Shown: positions 1 through 6,145 of the stretch, in pieces
How the letters are laid out: each line of letters opens with the position of its first letter
How positions within the stretch are numbered: the first letter of the stretch is position 1
Source: Comamonadaceae bacterium
GTDB taxonomy: Bacteria; Pseudomonadota; Gammaproteobacteria; Burkholderiales; Burkholderiaceae_C
DNA length: 6,884 bases
Assembly (NCBI GenBank): GCA_947460165.1
Contig: CANHKH010000181.1
Location: forward strand, 1 to 6,884
Direction: 5' to 3'
Position numbers and translations under genes: made by a program
Notes under the pieces: generated by a model
Told to the model about the DNA's origin: nothing
What the model saw: the letters and a program-made list of their open reading frames with translations, nothing else
The model's database searches: none

Positions 1-45
1 AACGTGCTGACGCACTCGCACATTCCGGTGTTGGTGCTGCGCTGA
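1..45 (+). CDS. C-terminal end of a universal stress protein (UspA family), partial
   Basis: Frame 1 reads NVLTHSHIPVLVLR followed by TGA at 43-45. UspA-domain proteins typically end in a last beta strand of the form 'VLxHSxxPVLVVR', preceded by the nucleotide-binding helix, and this fragment matches that ending closely. Only 14 residues are visible, so the ATP-binding motif and the protein's length cannot be judged. The gene runs toward the minus-strand mat cluster, so the two transcription units converge on the gap at 46-398. The call rests on the tail motif alone. Any other Rossmann-like protein with a similar last strand remains possible. Confidence 0.6.
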   Translation, partial: NVLTHSHIPVLVLR

Positions 46-87
46 GGTTTGGGTGGCGTGGTGGGTGAGCAGAGCTCGGGTGGTGCA

Positions 88-165
88 CCGAGTGTGGGCT
101 GAGTCCGGCCGGCTCATACTGCAGGGGTACGCACAAATCGCCGGCCGAACTCACCCCACCCTCGG
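88..165 (-). repeat. Hairpin element 1: 26-nt arms around a conserved 26-nt core
   Basis: Left arm 88-113 (starts ccgag, ends ccggccggc) pairs with right arm 140-165 (starts gccggccg, ends cctcgg) at 23 of 26 positions. The mismatches fall at arm positions 6, 12 and 18 counted from the outside. The position-18 mismatch would be a G-U pair in minus-strand RNA. The enclosed core 114-139 starts tcatactgc and ends gtacgcacaaatc. The same core occurs at 283-308 on the opposite strand with one substitution (a for g at 123). Pairing stops abruptly outside the 26-bp arm. Strand is given so that the core reads gatttg...tatga in both elements. The element resembles no family I can name. It may act as a convergent-gene terminator, a binding site or a small mobile repeat. 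Confidence 0.8.
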
Positions 166-256
166 ACACAGGCTCTGGCAACGAATACAAAAACCAGCCG
201 CGTTAAGCAGCACTGGAACACGCCCCCAAGCCCACAAAAGAGGAAACGCCGCGCAC

Positions 257-334
257 CGGGTTTTGGGCTTTGGGCGGCGGCCGATTTGTGCGTACCCCCG
301 CAGTATGAGGCCGCCGCCCCAAGCCCAAAACCCG
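257..334 (+). repeat. Hairpin element 2: 26-nt arms around the same conserved core
   Basis: Left arm 257-282 (starts cgggttttgggc, ends cggcggcc) pairs with right arm 309-334 (starts ggccgccgcccc, ends aaaacccg) at 25 of 26 positions. The single mismatch is at arm position 15. The core 283-308 starts gatttgtgcgtac and ends gcagtatga. It is the reverse complement of core 1 except for one base. Inside the core, tgcg (289-292) and cgca (299-302) could form a 4-bp mini-stem around tacccc. The arms share only about 14 of 26 bases with those of element 1 when the cores are oriented alike, yet each set is self-complementary. No U-tract follows on either strand. Function is unknown. Confidence 0.85.
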
Positions 335-348
335 TCACCACAGCCTGA

Positions 349-368
349 GCGTGAAGACAGCTTCACAC
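349..368 (-). terminator. Small hairpin downstream of matB, possible weak terminator or 3' stabiliser
   Basis: Read on the minus strand, GTGTGAAG and CTTCACGC pair around a CTGT tetraloop. The stem is 8 bp including one G-U pair, which makes it better formed on this strand than on the plus strand. It starts about 30 bases after the matB stop. No run of T follows, so intrinsic termination is doubtful. It could instead mark the mRNA 3' end or act with the larger hairpins beyond it. Confidence 0.3.
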
Positions 369-398
369 CCGAATCAAACACCAAGCAAAGGCACAGGC

Positions 399-1955
399 TC
401 AAGCCAAAAACAGCCCCTTGTGCTGATCCCGAAGCACATTTTTTTGCACCTTGCCCATGGTGTTGCGCGGCAGCTCAGAAACCACAAAGCATCGCTTGGG
501 AATTTTGAAATTCGCCAGCTTGGACTTGAGCGCAGCCAGCACCGCGTCGCCCGCGAGCTGGGCGCCCGGCTTGAGCGTCAGCACCACCACCCCCACCTCG
601 CCAAAATCGGGATGAGGCACGCCCACCAGCGCGCTTTCGGCCACACCCGGCATGTCATTGATGTAGCCCTCAATCTCGGCCGGGTACACGTTGTAGCCGC
701 CGCTGATGATCAGGTCCTTGCTGCGGCCCACAATGTGCACATACCCGCGTGCATCGACCAGCCCCACGTCGCCCGTTTTGAACCATCCGTCGGCGGTGAA
801 CTCTTCGGCCGTTTTTTCAGGCATGCGCCAGTAGCCCTTGAACACATTGGGCCCCTTGACCTCGATGCCGCCAATCTCGCCGGCCGCCAAGTCTTGCCCG
901 CCCTCACCCCTTACCCGCAGGCCCACGCCAGGCAGGGGAAAACCCACCGTGCTGCCGCGCCGCTCAGACTGGCCCGCGTGGCGCGCATCAGCGCGGTAGG
1001 GGTTGGAGGTCAGCATGGCTGTCTCGCTCATGCCGTAACGCTCCAAAATGGTGTGGCCCGCGCGCTGCTGCCAGTCGCGAAAGGTCTCGATCAAGAGCGG
1101 GGCCGAGCCCGAAATGAACAAGCGCATGTGGCTGCAGGCCTGGGGCGTGAGCGTGGGCTCGGCCAGCATGCGCACATACAGCGTGGGCACGCCCATGAAC
1201 ACCGTGGCCTCGGCAAACTTGGCAATGGCCAGCTTGGGGTCGAACTTGTTGAGCCAAATGATTTTGCTGCCATTGATGAGCGCGCCATGCAGGGCCACAA
1301 AAAGGCCATGCACATGAAAAATCGGCAGCGCGTGCACCAACACGTCACCACCGTCTTTTTCAGCGCGCCAGCCCCAGTAGTCTTTGAGCACCACCGCATT
1401 GCTCAGCAAGTTGTCATGCGTGAGCATGGCGCCTTTGCTGCGGCCTGTGGTGCCGCTGGTGTACAAAATGGCGGCCAAATCGTCCGCACCCACGAGCGCC
1501 GCTGTATGTACATCGCTGCAGTGGGCGGCGCGTTCGAGCAGGCTGCCGCTGCGGTCATCGTCCAGCGTGAACACAGCCTGCGTGCCCGCCTTGAAAGCGA
1601 TTTGGCTGACCCAGCCGAAATTCTTTTTGCTGCACACCACCACCGCCGGTTCGGCATTGGTGATGAAGTACTCGATCTCAGCGCTTTGGTAGGCCGTGTT
1701 CAGCGGCAAAAACACCAAGCCTGCGCGCAAGGTGGCCAGGTACAGCATCATGGCTTCGACCGACTTTTCCACCTGCACCGCCACGCGGGCGCCAGGGGCC
1801 AAATTCAAAGAGGCCAGCAAATTGGCCATCATGGCGGTGGCGCGGTCCAGGTCGCGCCAGGAATACAGCAGACCGCTGTCGGTTTCCACGGCCACGCAGT
1901 CCAGGTCGGCGGGAAAGGCGGCGCGCAGGGCGGAAAAAAGGTTCTGTGGGCTCAT
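399..1955 (-). CDS. matB: Malonyl-CoA synthetase MatB (acyl-CoA synthetase, ANL superfamily)
   Basis: A cytoplasmic enzyme predicted to convert malonate, ATP and CoA to malonyl-CoA, AMP and PPi. From ATG 1955 it is 518 residues, close to the roughly 500 of rhizobial MatB. From memory it tracks rhizobial MatB through RVAVQVEKSVEAMMLYLATL (58-77), LPLNTAY (83-89), the AMP-binding P-loop YTSGTTGRSKGAMLTH (165-180), ALPIFHVHGLFVA (209-221), RLFISGSAPL (278-287), ERYGMSET (305-312), EVKGPNVFKGYWRMPEKTAEEF (365-386, split by small changes), the hinge region near GRSKDLIISGGYNVYP (410-425), and PRNTMGKVQKN with catalytic Lys502. Residues about 321-333 look like a short insertion relative to that family. 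A TTG at 1976 overlapping the upstream stop (TTGA) would add seven residues. ATG 1955 is preferred because its N-terminus aligns with MatB, though neither start has a clear Shine-Dalgarno. This is the last gene of the cluster. Specificity for malonate over methylmalonate is inferred. Confidence 0.93.
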   Translation of the reverse strand: MSPQNLFSALRAAFPADLDCVAVETDSGLLYSWRDLDRATAMMANLLASLNLAPGARVAVQVEKSVEAMMLYLATLRAGLVFLPLNTAYQSAEIEYFITNAEPAVVVCSKKNFGWVSQIAFKAGTQAVFTLDDDRSGSLLERAAHCSDVHTAALVGADDLAAILYTSGTTGRSKGAMLTHDNLLSNAVVLKDYWGWRAEKDGGDVLVHALPIFHVHGLFVALHGALINGSKIIWLNKFDPKLAIAKFAEATVFMGVPTLYVRMLAEPTLTPQACSHMRLFISGSAPLLIETFRDWQQRAGHTILERYGMSETAMLTSNPYRADARHAGQSERRGSTVGFPLPGVGLRVRGEGGQDLAAGEIGGIEVKGPNVFKGYWRMPEKTAEEFTADGWFKTGDVGLVDARGYVHIVGRSKDLIISGGYNVYPAEIEGYINDMPGVAESALVGVPHPDFGEVGVVVLTLKPGAQLAGDAVLAALKSKLANFKIPKRCFVVSELPRNTMGKVQKNVLRDQHKGLFLA

Positions 1956-1972
1956 GGGGGTGATAAAAAGAC

Positions 1973-2749
1973 TCAAAGAAAAACAGCTGGCCGCTTGGCC
2001 ATGAAGGCGGCCACGCCTTCGCGGTGCTCGGCCGAATCGGCGTAATCGTAGGCGCTGGCCACCAGCTGCGGCAAAGCCGCAGGGCCTTGCTGCTGCAGTT
2101 GACGCAGCGTGCGCTTGTTCATGCGGGCCGCTTCAGGAGCGAGTTCGGCCATGCGCTGGGCCAGCGCCAAGCAGGTGGCGGCGAGCTCATGGTCGGCGCA
2201 AACCTGGTTCAAGAACCCGCGCGTCAGGAGGGTGGGCGCGTCCAGCACGCGAGCGGCCAAGAGCATCTCGCGGGCGGTGAGCTCGCCCACGGCACGCGCC
2301 ACCAGGGCCGCCTCGCGAGGCGCCATGGGAAAACCCAGCTTGGCAATGGGCGCGCCAAAGCGGGCCGAAGAAGCCGCCAGGCGCAGGTCGCAGCAGCTGG
2401 CGATCTCTAAGCCCGCGCCCATGCAGTGGCCTTCAATGGCGGCGATCACCGGCACGTCGCAGTCGAGCACGGCCGACAGGCCGCCCCAGACATCGCCCTC
2501 GTGAAAGGCGCGCAAGCCCTCAGGCTCAAAACGAAAGTCTGTGTATTCGGCAATGTCGCCACCGGCGCAAAAGTGCCCGCCCTGCCCTTGCAACACGATC
2601 ACCCGCAGCCCCGGCTCGGCATGCAAAGCCAGAAACAGTTCGCGCAACTGCCGCCACATGGCGCGCGACATGGCGTTGAATTTGGCAGGCTGGGCCAGGG
2701 TGACAAAGGCGAGCGGGCCCTCACGCCGCAACTCAATGTGGCCGCTCAA
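1973..2749 (-). CDS. Crotonase-superfamily (enoyl-CoA hydratase/isomerase) protein in the mat cluster
   Basis: A 258-residue cytoplasmic protein of normal crotonase length. The first oxyanion-hole segment is FCAGGDIAEY (60-69) and the second is EGHCMGAGLEIASCCDLRLA (106-125). Gly64 and Gly112 sit where oxyanion-hole residues are expected. Glu115 lies at the position of rat hydratase Glu144. The second catalytic glutamate (rat Glu164, in FGQPE) is Ile135 here, in RFGAPIAKLG, and the usual GAGGTQ loop is replaced by MAPREA. A canonical hydratase reaction is therefore not assured. Other crotonase-fold activities (isomerase, decarboxylase, hydrolase) are open. It may act on a malonyl- or substituted malonyl-CoA, but this is inferred only from its neighbours. 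Start is TTG 2749, chosen because AAGGAGA lies 5 bases upstream. It follows the binding-protein gene by 52 bases and ends 17 bases before the matB ATG. Confidence 0.85.
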   Translation of the reverse strand: MSGHIELRREGPLAFVTLAQPAKFNAMSRAMWRQLRELFLALHAEPGLRVIVLQGQGGHFCAGGDIAEYTDFRFEPEGLRAFHEGDVWGGLSAVLDCDVPVIAAIEGHCMGAGLEIASCCDLRLAASSARFGAPIAKLGFPMAPREAALVARAVGELTAREMLLAARVLDAPTLLTRGFLNQVCADHELAATCLALAQRMAELAPEAARMNKRTLRQLQQQGPAALPQLVASAYDYADSAEHREGVAAFMAKRPAVFL

Positions 2750-2754
2750 GACCC

Positions 2755-2761
2755 TCTCCTT
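2755..2761 (-). promoter_or_regulatory. Strong Shine-Dalgarno fixing a TTG start for the crotonase gene
   Basis: On the minus strand AAGGAGA is followed by GGGTC and then TTG at 2749-2747. The 5-base spacing and near-consensus match support the rare TTG start. The first in-frame ATG is 26 codons in, which would remove the first beta strand of the crotonase fold. Confidence 0.7.
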
Positions 2762-2801
2762 GCCAAGCCGCAGTCCAACAGGCGGCAGACCTCAGGCACG
2801 C

Positions 2802-3812
2802 TCAATCGAGCTTGGCGCCAGAAGCCTTGACCACGGCCGCCCAACGCTTGACCTCGCCGCTGACAAAGCTGCCGAACTGCGCGGGCGTGAGGCCGCCAAA
2901 CTCGGCGCCGTTGGCGGCCCAGGCGGCCTTGAGCTCGTCGGTGGCCGAAGCCCGGCGCAACTCTTCCAAAATGCGGGCTTGCACCTCGGCGGGCACGCCT
3001 TTGGGGGCCCACACGCCGTACCAGGTGGTCACGGTGTAGTCGGGCAGGCCCAACTCGGCCGCGCATGGCACTTCAGGAAAAGCCGGGTTGCGCTTGGTGC
3101 CCGAGACCATGAGCGCCTTGATGCGCCCGCCCTTGATGTGCTGGGCCGAGGAACCCAGGCCGTCGAACATCATGTCCACGTTGCCAGCAATCAGGTCTTG
3201 CAGGGCCGGCCCTGCGCCCCGGTAGGGAATGTGGGTGATGAAGCTGCGGGTTTGCTGCTTGAACAATTCGCCCGCCAAATGGTGAGAGGTGCCGGCACCG
3301 GCCGAGCCGTAATTGAAGCGCCCGGGCGACTTGCGCACCCGCTCCAAAAATTCCTTGAACTCGCCCGACTGCGAGCGCGGGTTCACCACCAGCACCTGCG
3401 GCACATTGGCCACCAGCGCCAGGGGCACAAAGTCTTTTTCAATGTCGTAGTCCAGCCGGGGGTACATGGACGGCGCAATGGCGTGGTGAACCGCGCCCAT
3501 GAACAAGGTGTAACCGTCGGGAGCCGCCTTGGCGGCAATGCCCGCGCCCAGCGTGCCGCCGGCGCCACCTCGGTTGTCAATCACCATTTGCCGGCCCGTG
3601 AGCTTGGAGAACTGGGCCGACAGCGGCCGCGCAAACGCATCGGTGCCGCCACCCGCAGGAAAAGGCACGACCAAGGTCACCGGCTTGCTGGGCCAGCCCG
3701 ACTGGGCCTGGCCGGCCGAAGCCAGGGTGGCCAAGGAGGCCGCACCCAGGCGCAGCATGTCGCGGCGCGTGGTGGGCATGCTTGGCAAGACGGTGGAAAT
3801 GGGGTGGCTCAT
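2802..3812 (-). CDS. Bug/TctC-family periplasmic solute-binding protein with Tat-like signal
   Basis: A 336-residue exported binding protein of the tripartite tricarboxylate transporter (TTT) type, which captures small carboxylates in the periplasm. The N-terminus TTRRDMLRLG followed by AASLATLASAGQAQ (about 14-37) resembles a twin-arginine signal (Arg16-Arg17), with cleavage near residue 36. Family landmarks in order are WPSKPVTLVVPFPAGGGTD (40-58), VIDNRGGAGGTLGA (77-90), DGYTLFMG (99-106), NYGSAGAGTSHHLAGELF (167-184), PYRGAGPALQDLIAGNVDMMFD (196-217), IKALMVSGTKRNPAFPEVP (231-249) and WYGVWAPKGVP (264-274). ATG 3812 is chosen because AGGAGA lies about 8 bases upstream. A longer frame to 3860 would bury the signal. 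No TctA or TctB membrane partner is visible. Its place between matA and matB suggests malonate or a related dicarboxylate as ligand, but the ligand cannot be read from sequence. Confidence 0.92.
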   Translation of the reverse strand: MSHPISTVLPSMPTTRRDMLRLGAASLATLASAGQAQSGWPSKPVTLVVPFPAGGGTDAFARPLSAQFSKLTGRQMVIDNRGGAGGTLGAGIAAKAAPDGYTLFMGAVHHAIAPSMYPRLDYDIEKDFVPLALVANVPQVLVVNPRSQSGEFKEFLERVRKSPGRFNYGSAGAGTSHHLAGELFKQQTRSFITHIPYRGAGPALQDLIAGNVDMMFDGLGSSAQHIKGGRIKALMVSGTKRNPAFPEVPCAAELGLPDYTVTTWYGVWAPKGVPAEVQARILEELRRASATDELKAAWAANGAEFGGLTPAQFGSFVSGEVKRWAAVVKASGAKLD

Positions 3813-3820
3813 GTCAAAAG

Positions 3821-3826
3821 TCTCCT
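3821..3826 (-). promoter_or_regulatory. Ribosome binding site deciding the Bug protein start
   Basis: Minus-strand AGGAGA sits 8 bases before ATG 3812. It supports that start over the upstream in-frame codon at 3860, which lacks a comparable site and would add 16 residues ahead of the Tat-like signal. Confidence 0.7.
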
Positions 3827-3893
3827 GTTTTTGGGGAAAGGGCAGCTGGGCTGCAAGCACTCTTAGCGCCCGAAGTATGCCCGCTCAAGCGGC

Positions 3894-5465
3894 TCAAATG
3901 TACAGAGCCTGCACCCGTGAGGACACGGGGACTTTCCCCTGCGCCAGTTGCTGGCGGTGGCGGTCCAGTCCTTTGAGGTCGTACAGGTAGTTGACCATGA
4001 GGCCATAAGACTGCTTGAGTCCCTTGGGCGAGAGGTCGCCTGCCCAGTTGATGCGCTCTATGCGCGCGCCATTGCCCAAATGAAAACGCGCCACGGCATC
4101 GAGTGGCCGCTGCCCGTCTTGCGCGTGGCCCAGGTACTCGGCTGCAGCGCGCATGAGAAACAGCCGCAGCGGGGATTTGTCGTCCAGCACGCCTGGCGCC
4201 TCGGCCGCGGCCAGCACCGCCGCCGCACTCCATGGCGTGGGCGCCAGCGAGGCGGCCAGCGCCTGATGCTCTTTGTCAGCCAGGCGCTCCAGCAAGGGCT
4301 GGGCCTGGCGCGACAACCAGGGCCTGAAGCCTGGAATGGGTGACAAGGTCGCAAAGGTGTTCAGGCGTGGGAACTCTTGTCTCAAGGTCTCCACCACATG
4401 CTTGATGAGCGAGTCGCCAAAACTCACGCCTTTGAGCCCCGTCTGGGTGTTGCTGATGGAATAAAAAATGGCGTGGCTGGCGCGTGCGAGGTCGGCATGC
4501 GCGGCCGCCTCGTCCAGCAGCGGCGCGATGCTGGCCACCATCTCGTCCCACAGCGCCACCTCCACAAAAATCAATGGCTCATTGGGCAGGCGTGGGTGAA
4601 AAAACCCGTAGCAGCGGCGGTCGCTGTCCAGGCGGTTTTTCACATCGGCCCAGCCGCGCATGGCGTGCACGGCCTCGTACTTGATGAGCTTTTCTATCAG
4701 TGACGCGGGCGAGTCCCAACTGATGCGGCGCAGCTCCAAAAAAGCCACGTCGAACCAGGTGGAAAACAGGCTTTCAAGCTCCGCGTCCAAGGGCAGCAGG
4801 CGCTTGTCGCGTTTGAGCTGCGGCAGCAACTCGGCGCGCAAGTCCACCAAAAAACGCATGCCTTCGGGGAACACGGCAAAGCGCTGCAAAAGCCGGGTGC
4901 GCGGCGAGGCAAAGGCGCGGCGCAATCCAATTTCGGCCTGGCCTTCCTCGGGCGTGCCCATGGCCGTGTCGTAATGCGCGCGGGCCAGCCGCACCTGGTC
5001 CGCGTCGGGCACAAAATGCTCGCTCATCAGCAGCCAGGTGTCGTATCGCTCGGCGGGCGTGGCCTGGGTATACCAGTGGGCCACGGCCCGGGCCAGTCGC
5101 CCGCCCTCGATCTCGCTGACGCTGCCGTCCACCACGGCCTGCAGTTCGGCCAACAAGCGGCGCAACAGGCGCGGCGACAGGGCCTCGCCCTTTTTCTTGA
5201 TCAGCGCATCCAGGCGCTGGCGGCATGAACGCGCTGGCTTGTCTTGCGGCCCCGCACTGCCGGGCGCAACCACATTAGAAGACGCGTGCGATGCGGCACT
5301 GGCACCCCAAGCTGAGGCTGAAGTGGTCGCAGAGGTGGCCCCTGAAGCGGCGGCCGACGTGACAGCGGCACCCGCAACCACGGCCACCATCGAGGGCGCG
5401 CGCTTGGATTGCAAATCCCGCACGGATTGAACGCTTCTCACCAGCCAGTTGCGGGTCTTGCTCAC
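3894..5465 (-). CDS. matA: Malonyl-CoA decarboxylase MatA
   Basis: A cytoplasmic enzyme predicted to decarboxylate malonyl-CoA to acetyl-CoA and CO2, the step that feeds malonate carbon into central metabolism. It is 523 residues. The helical N-terminal MCD domain covers about 80-200. The GNAT-like catalytic domain follows with PLIFVEVALW (297-306), AIFYSISNTQTGLKGVSFGDSLIK (332-355, spanning two serines at 336 and 338), FATLSPIPGFRPWL (371-384) and RFHLGNGARIERINWAGDLS (460-479). His462 corresponds to the catalytic histidine of human MCD, and one of Ser336/Ser338 to its catalytic serine. Start is GTG 5465, overlapping the matR stop as GTGA. AAGGTGG upstream is a moderate ribosome site. Residues about 27-75 are a low-complexity Ala/Ser/Thr stretch between a basic N-terminal segment and the domain, which is unusual. 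A start at Met26 (5390) is possible. An 81-base gap separates it from the Bug gene. Confidence 0.93.
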   Translation of the reverse strand: MSKTRNWLVRSVQSVRDLQSKRAPSMVAVVAGAAVTSAAASGATSATTSASAWGASAASHASSNVVAPGSAGPQDKPARSCRQRLDALIKKKGEALSPRLLRRLLAELQAVVDGSVSEIEGGRLARAVAHWYTQATPAERYDTWLLMSEHFVPDADQVRLARAHYDTAMGTPEEGQAEIGLRRAFASPRTRLLQRFAVFPEGMRFLVDLRAELLPQLKRDKRLLPLDAELESLFSTWFDVAFLELRRISWDSPASLIEKLIKYEAVHAMRGWADVKNRLDSDRRCYGFFHPRLPNEPLIFVEVALWDEMVASIAPLLDEAAAHADLARASHAIFYSISNTQTGLKGVSFGDSLIKHVVETLRQEFPRLNTFATLSPIPGFRPWLSRQAQPLLERLADKEHQALAASLAPTPWSAAAVLAAAEAPGVLDDKSPLRLFLMRAAAEYLGHAQDGQRPLDAVARFHLGNGARIERINWAGDLSPKGLKQSYGLMVNYLYDLKGLDRHRQQLAQGKVPVSSRVQALYI

Positions 5466-6145
5466 GCGGCCACCTTGGTGGTGAGCTGACGGGCCAACTC
5501 GCGCAGGGCCAGGCGCTGCTCCAGCAAATGGGTGCGCATGGCCAGCTCCGCCCCTGGGCTGTCGCGGCGCTGGAGCGCGGCAAACACGCTCAGGTGTTCA
5601 GCCAGGCTTTGCACCAGCCGCCCGGGGGCGTGCAGCTGCTGCAGGCGGGCCAGCTTGAGAATTTTGCGCAAATCGGTGATGGACTGGGCCAACCAGCGGT
5701 TACCGGCCAGGCCAATGATGGCCTCGTGGATCAACACATTGGTGGCGTAATACTCAGAAATGCGGCCTGCGTGGGCATGGGCCTCTAGCTGCGCATGCAG
5801 CAGTGCCAGGGCCTGCAGGTCGGCTTGCGAGGCCTTGCCGGCGGCCTCAAAAGCGCAGCGCCCTTCGAGCAGGGCGATCACCGGGAAAATTTCATCAAGG
5901 TCTTGCTCGCTGACCTCGCTGACAAAGCAGCCTCTTCGCGGCTCGTGGCGCACCAGGCCTTCGGCGCTCAGCACCTTCAAAGCCTCGCGCAGCGGCGTGC
6001 GCGAGATGTTCAGGCGCTCGCACAAGCTGGGCTCGTCGACAAAACTGCCTGGGGCCATGGCGCCCGAAAAAATCTGTTCTCTGAGCTGGGAGGCGACCTC
6101 GTGGTGCAAGGAGTGGGGTGGCATGGGCAGGCCCTGGGGCTTCAT
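5462..6145 (-). CDS. matR: GntR-family regulator with FCD domain (MatR-like)
   Basis: A 227-residue DNA-binding regulator, normal length for the FadR/FCD subfamily. The winged helix-turn-helix spans about 9-77: LHHEVASQLREQIFSGAMAP, then LCERLNISRTPLREALKVLS (41-60) as the recognition region, then GLVRHEPRRGCFV. The FCD ligand domain follows, with Asp82 or Asp84, His140 (NVLIHEAI), His184 (AEHLSVF) and His206 (MRTHLLEQ) at the places where FCD proteins bind a metal beside a carboxylate ligand. Malonate or malonyl-CoA would be the logical effector given the neighbours, but this is inferred. It is the first gene of the cluster and overlaps matA by 4 bases (GTGA), so it is probably co-transcribed. 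ATG 6145 lies inside a perfect palindrome and has no Shine-Dalgarno. A second ATG at 6124 (residue 8) is an alternative that still keeps the whole HTH. Confidence 0.9.
   Translation of the reverse strand: MKPQGLPMPPHSLHHEVASQLREQIFSGAMAPGSFVDEPSLCERLNISRTPLREALKVLSAEGLVRHEPRRGCFVSEVSEQDLDEIFPVIALLEGRCAFEAAGKASQADLQALALLHAQLEAHAHAGRISEYYATNVLIHEAIIGLAGNRWLAQSITDLRKILKLARLQQLHAPGRLVQSLAEHLSVFAALQRRDSPGAELAMRTHLLEQRLALRELARQLTTKVAA

Larger units (their letters stand above)
46..398. other. Convergent intergenic region with two large hairpins and no credible gene
   Basis: About 350 bases separate the end of the plus-strand Usp-like gene from the end of minus-strand matB. Open frames cross it in several directions, but none has a ribosome binding site or a recognisable product, and the longer ones run on antisense to matB. 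The content is two 78-nt inverted-repeat structures (88-165 and 257-334), a smaller hairpin at 349-368, and about 90 bases between the large hairpins. In that spacer, 224-234 (ccccaagccca) repeats exactly an 11-base piece of the right arm of the second hairpin (317-327). No T-rich tract follows any hairpin, so none is a textbook intrinsic terminator. Confidence 0.7.

Noticed and set aside
88..334. CRISPR array or integron attC sites
   Set aside because: There are only two core copies, in opposite orientation, each enclosed by its own arms. There is no regular spacer series, no cas or integrase gene, and the paired attC R/L box arrangement is not seen.
53..508. Plus-strand 151-residue open frame through the hairpin region
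   Set aside because: It reads straight through both inverted repeats and into antisense matB, with no Shine-Dalgarno and no family resemblance.
351..2045. Plus-strand 564-residue open frame antisense to matB
   Set aside because: It is rich in His, Gln, Arg and Ala with no recognisable motif, as expected of a GC-rich shadow frame. The minus strand encodes a full MatB with all family motifs.
2541..3866. Plus-strand 441-residue open frame across the crotonase and Bug genes
   Set aside because: It spans two real genes and their gap on the opposite strand, has no domain or ribosome site, and its composition is that of an antisense shadow.
3813..3893. Terminator or internal promoter in the 81-base matA-bug gap
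   Set aside because: Only short hairpins such as ccgct-tg-agcgg are present, with no T-tract and no convincing -35/-10 pair.
5470..5481. ccaccttggtgg inverted repeat over the matA ribosome site as a translational switch
   Set aside because: The usable stem is four to five base pairs and the sequence also encodes the conserved-frame tail of MatR. Coupled translation through GTGA is a sufficient explanation.
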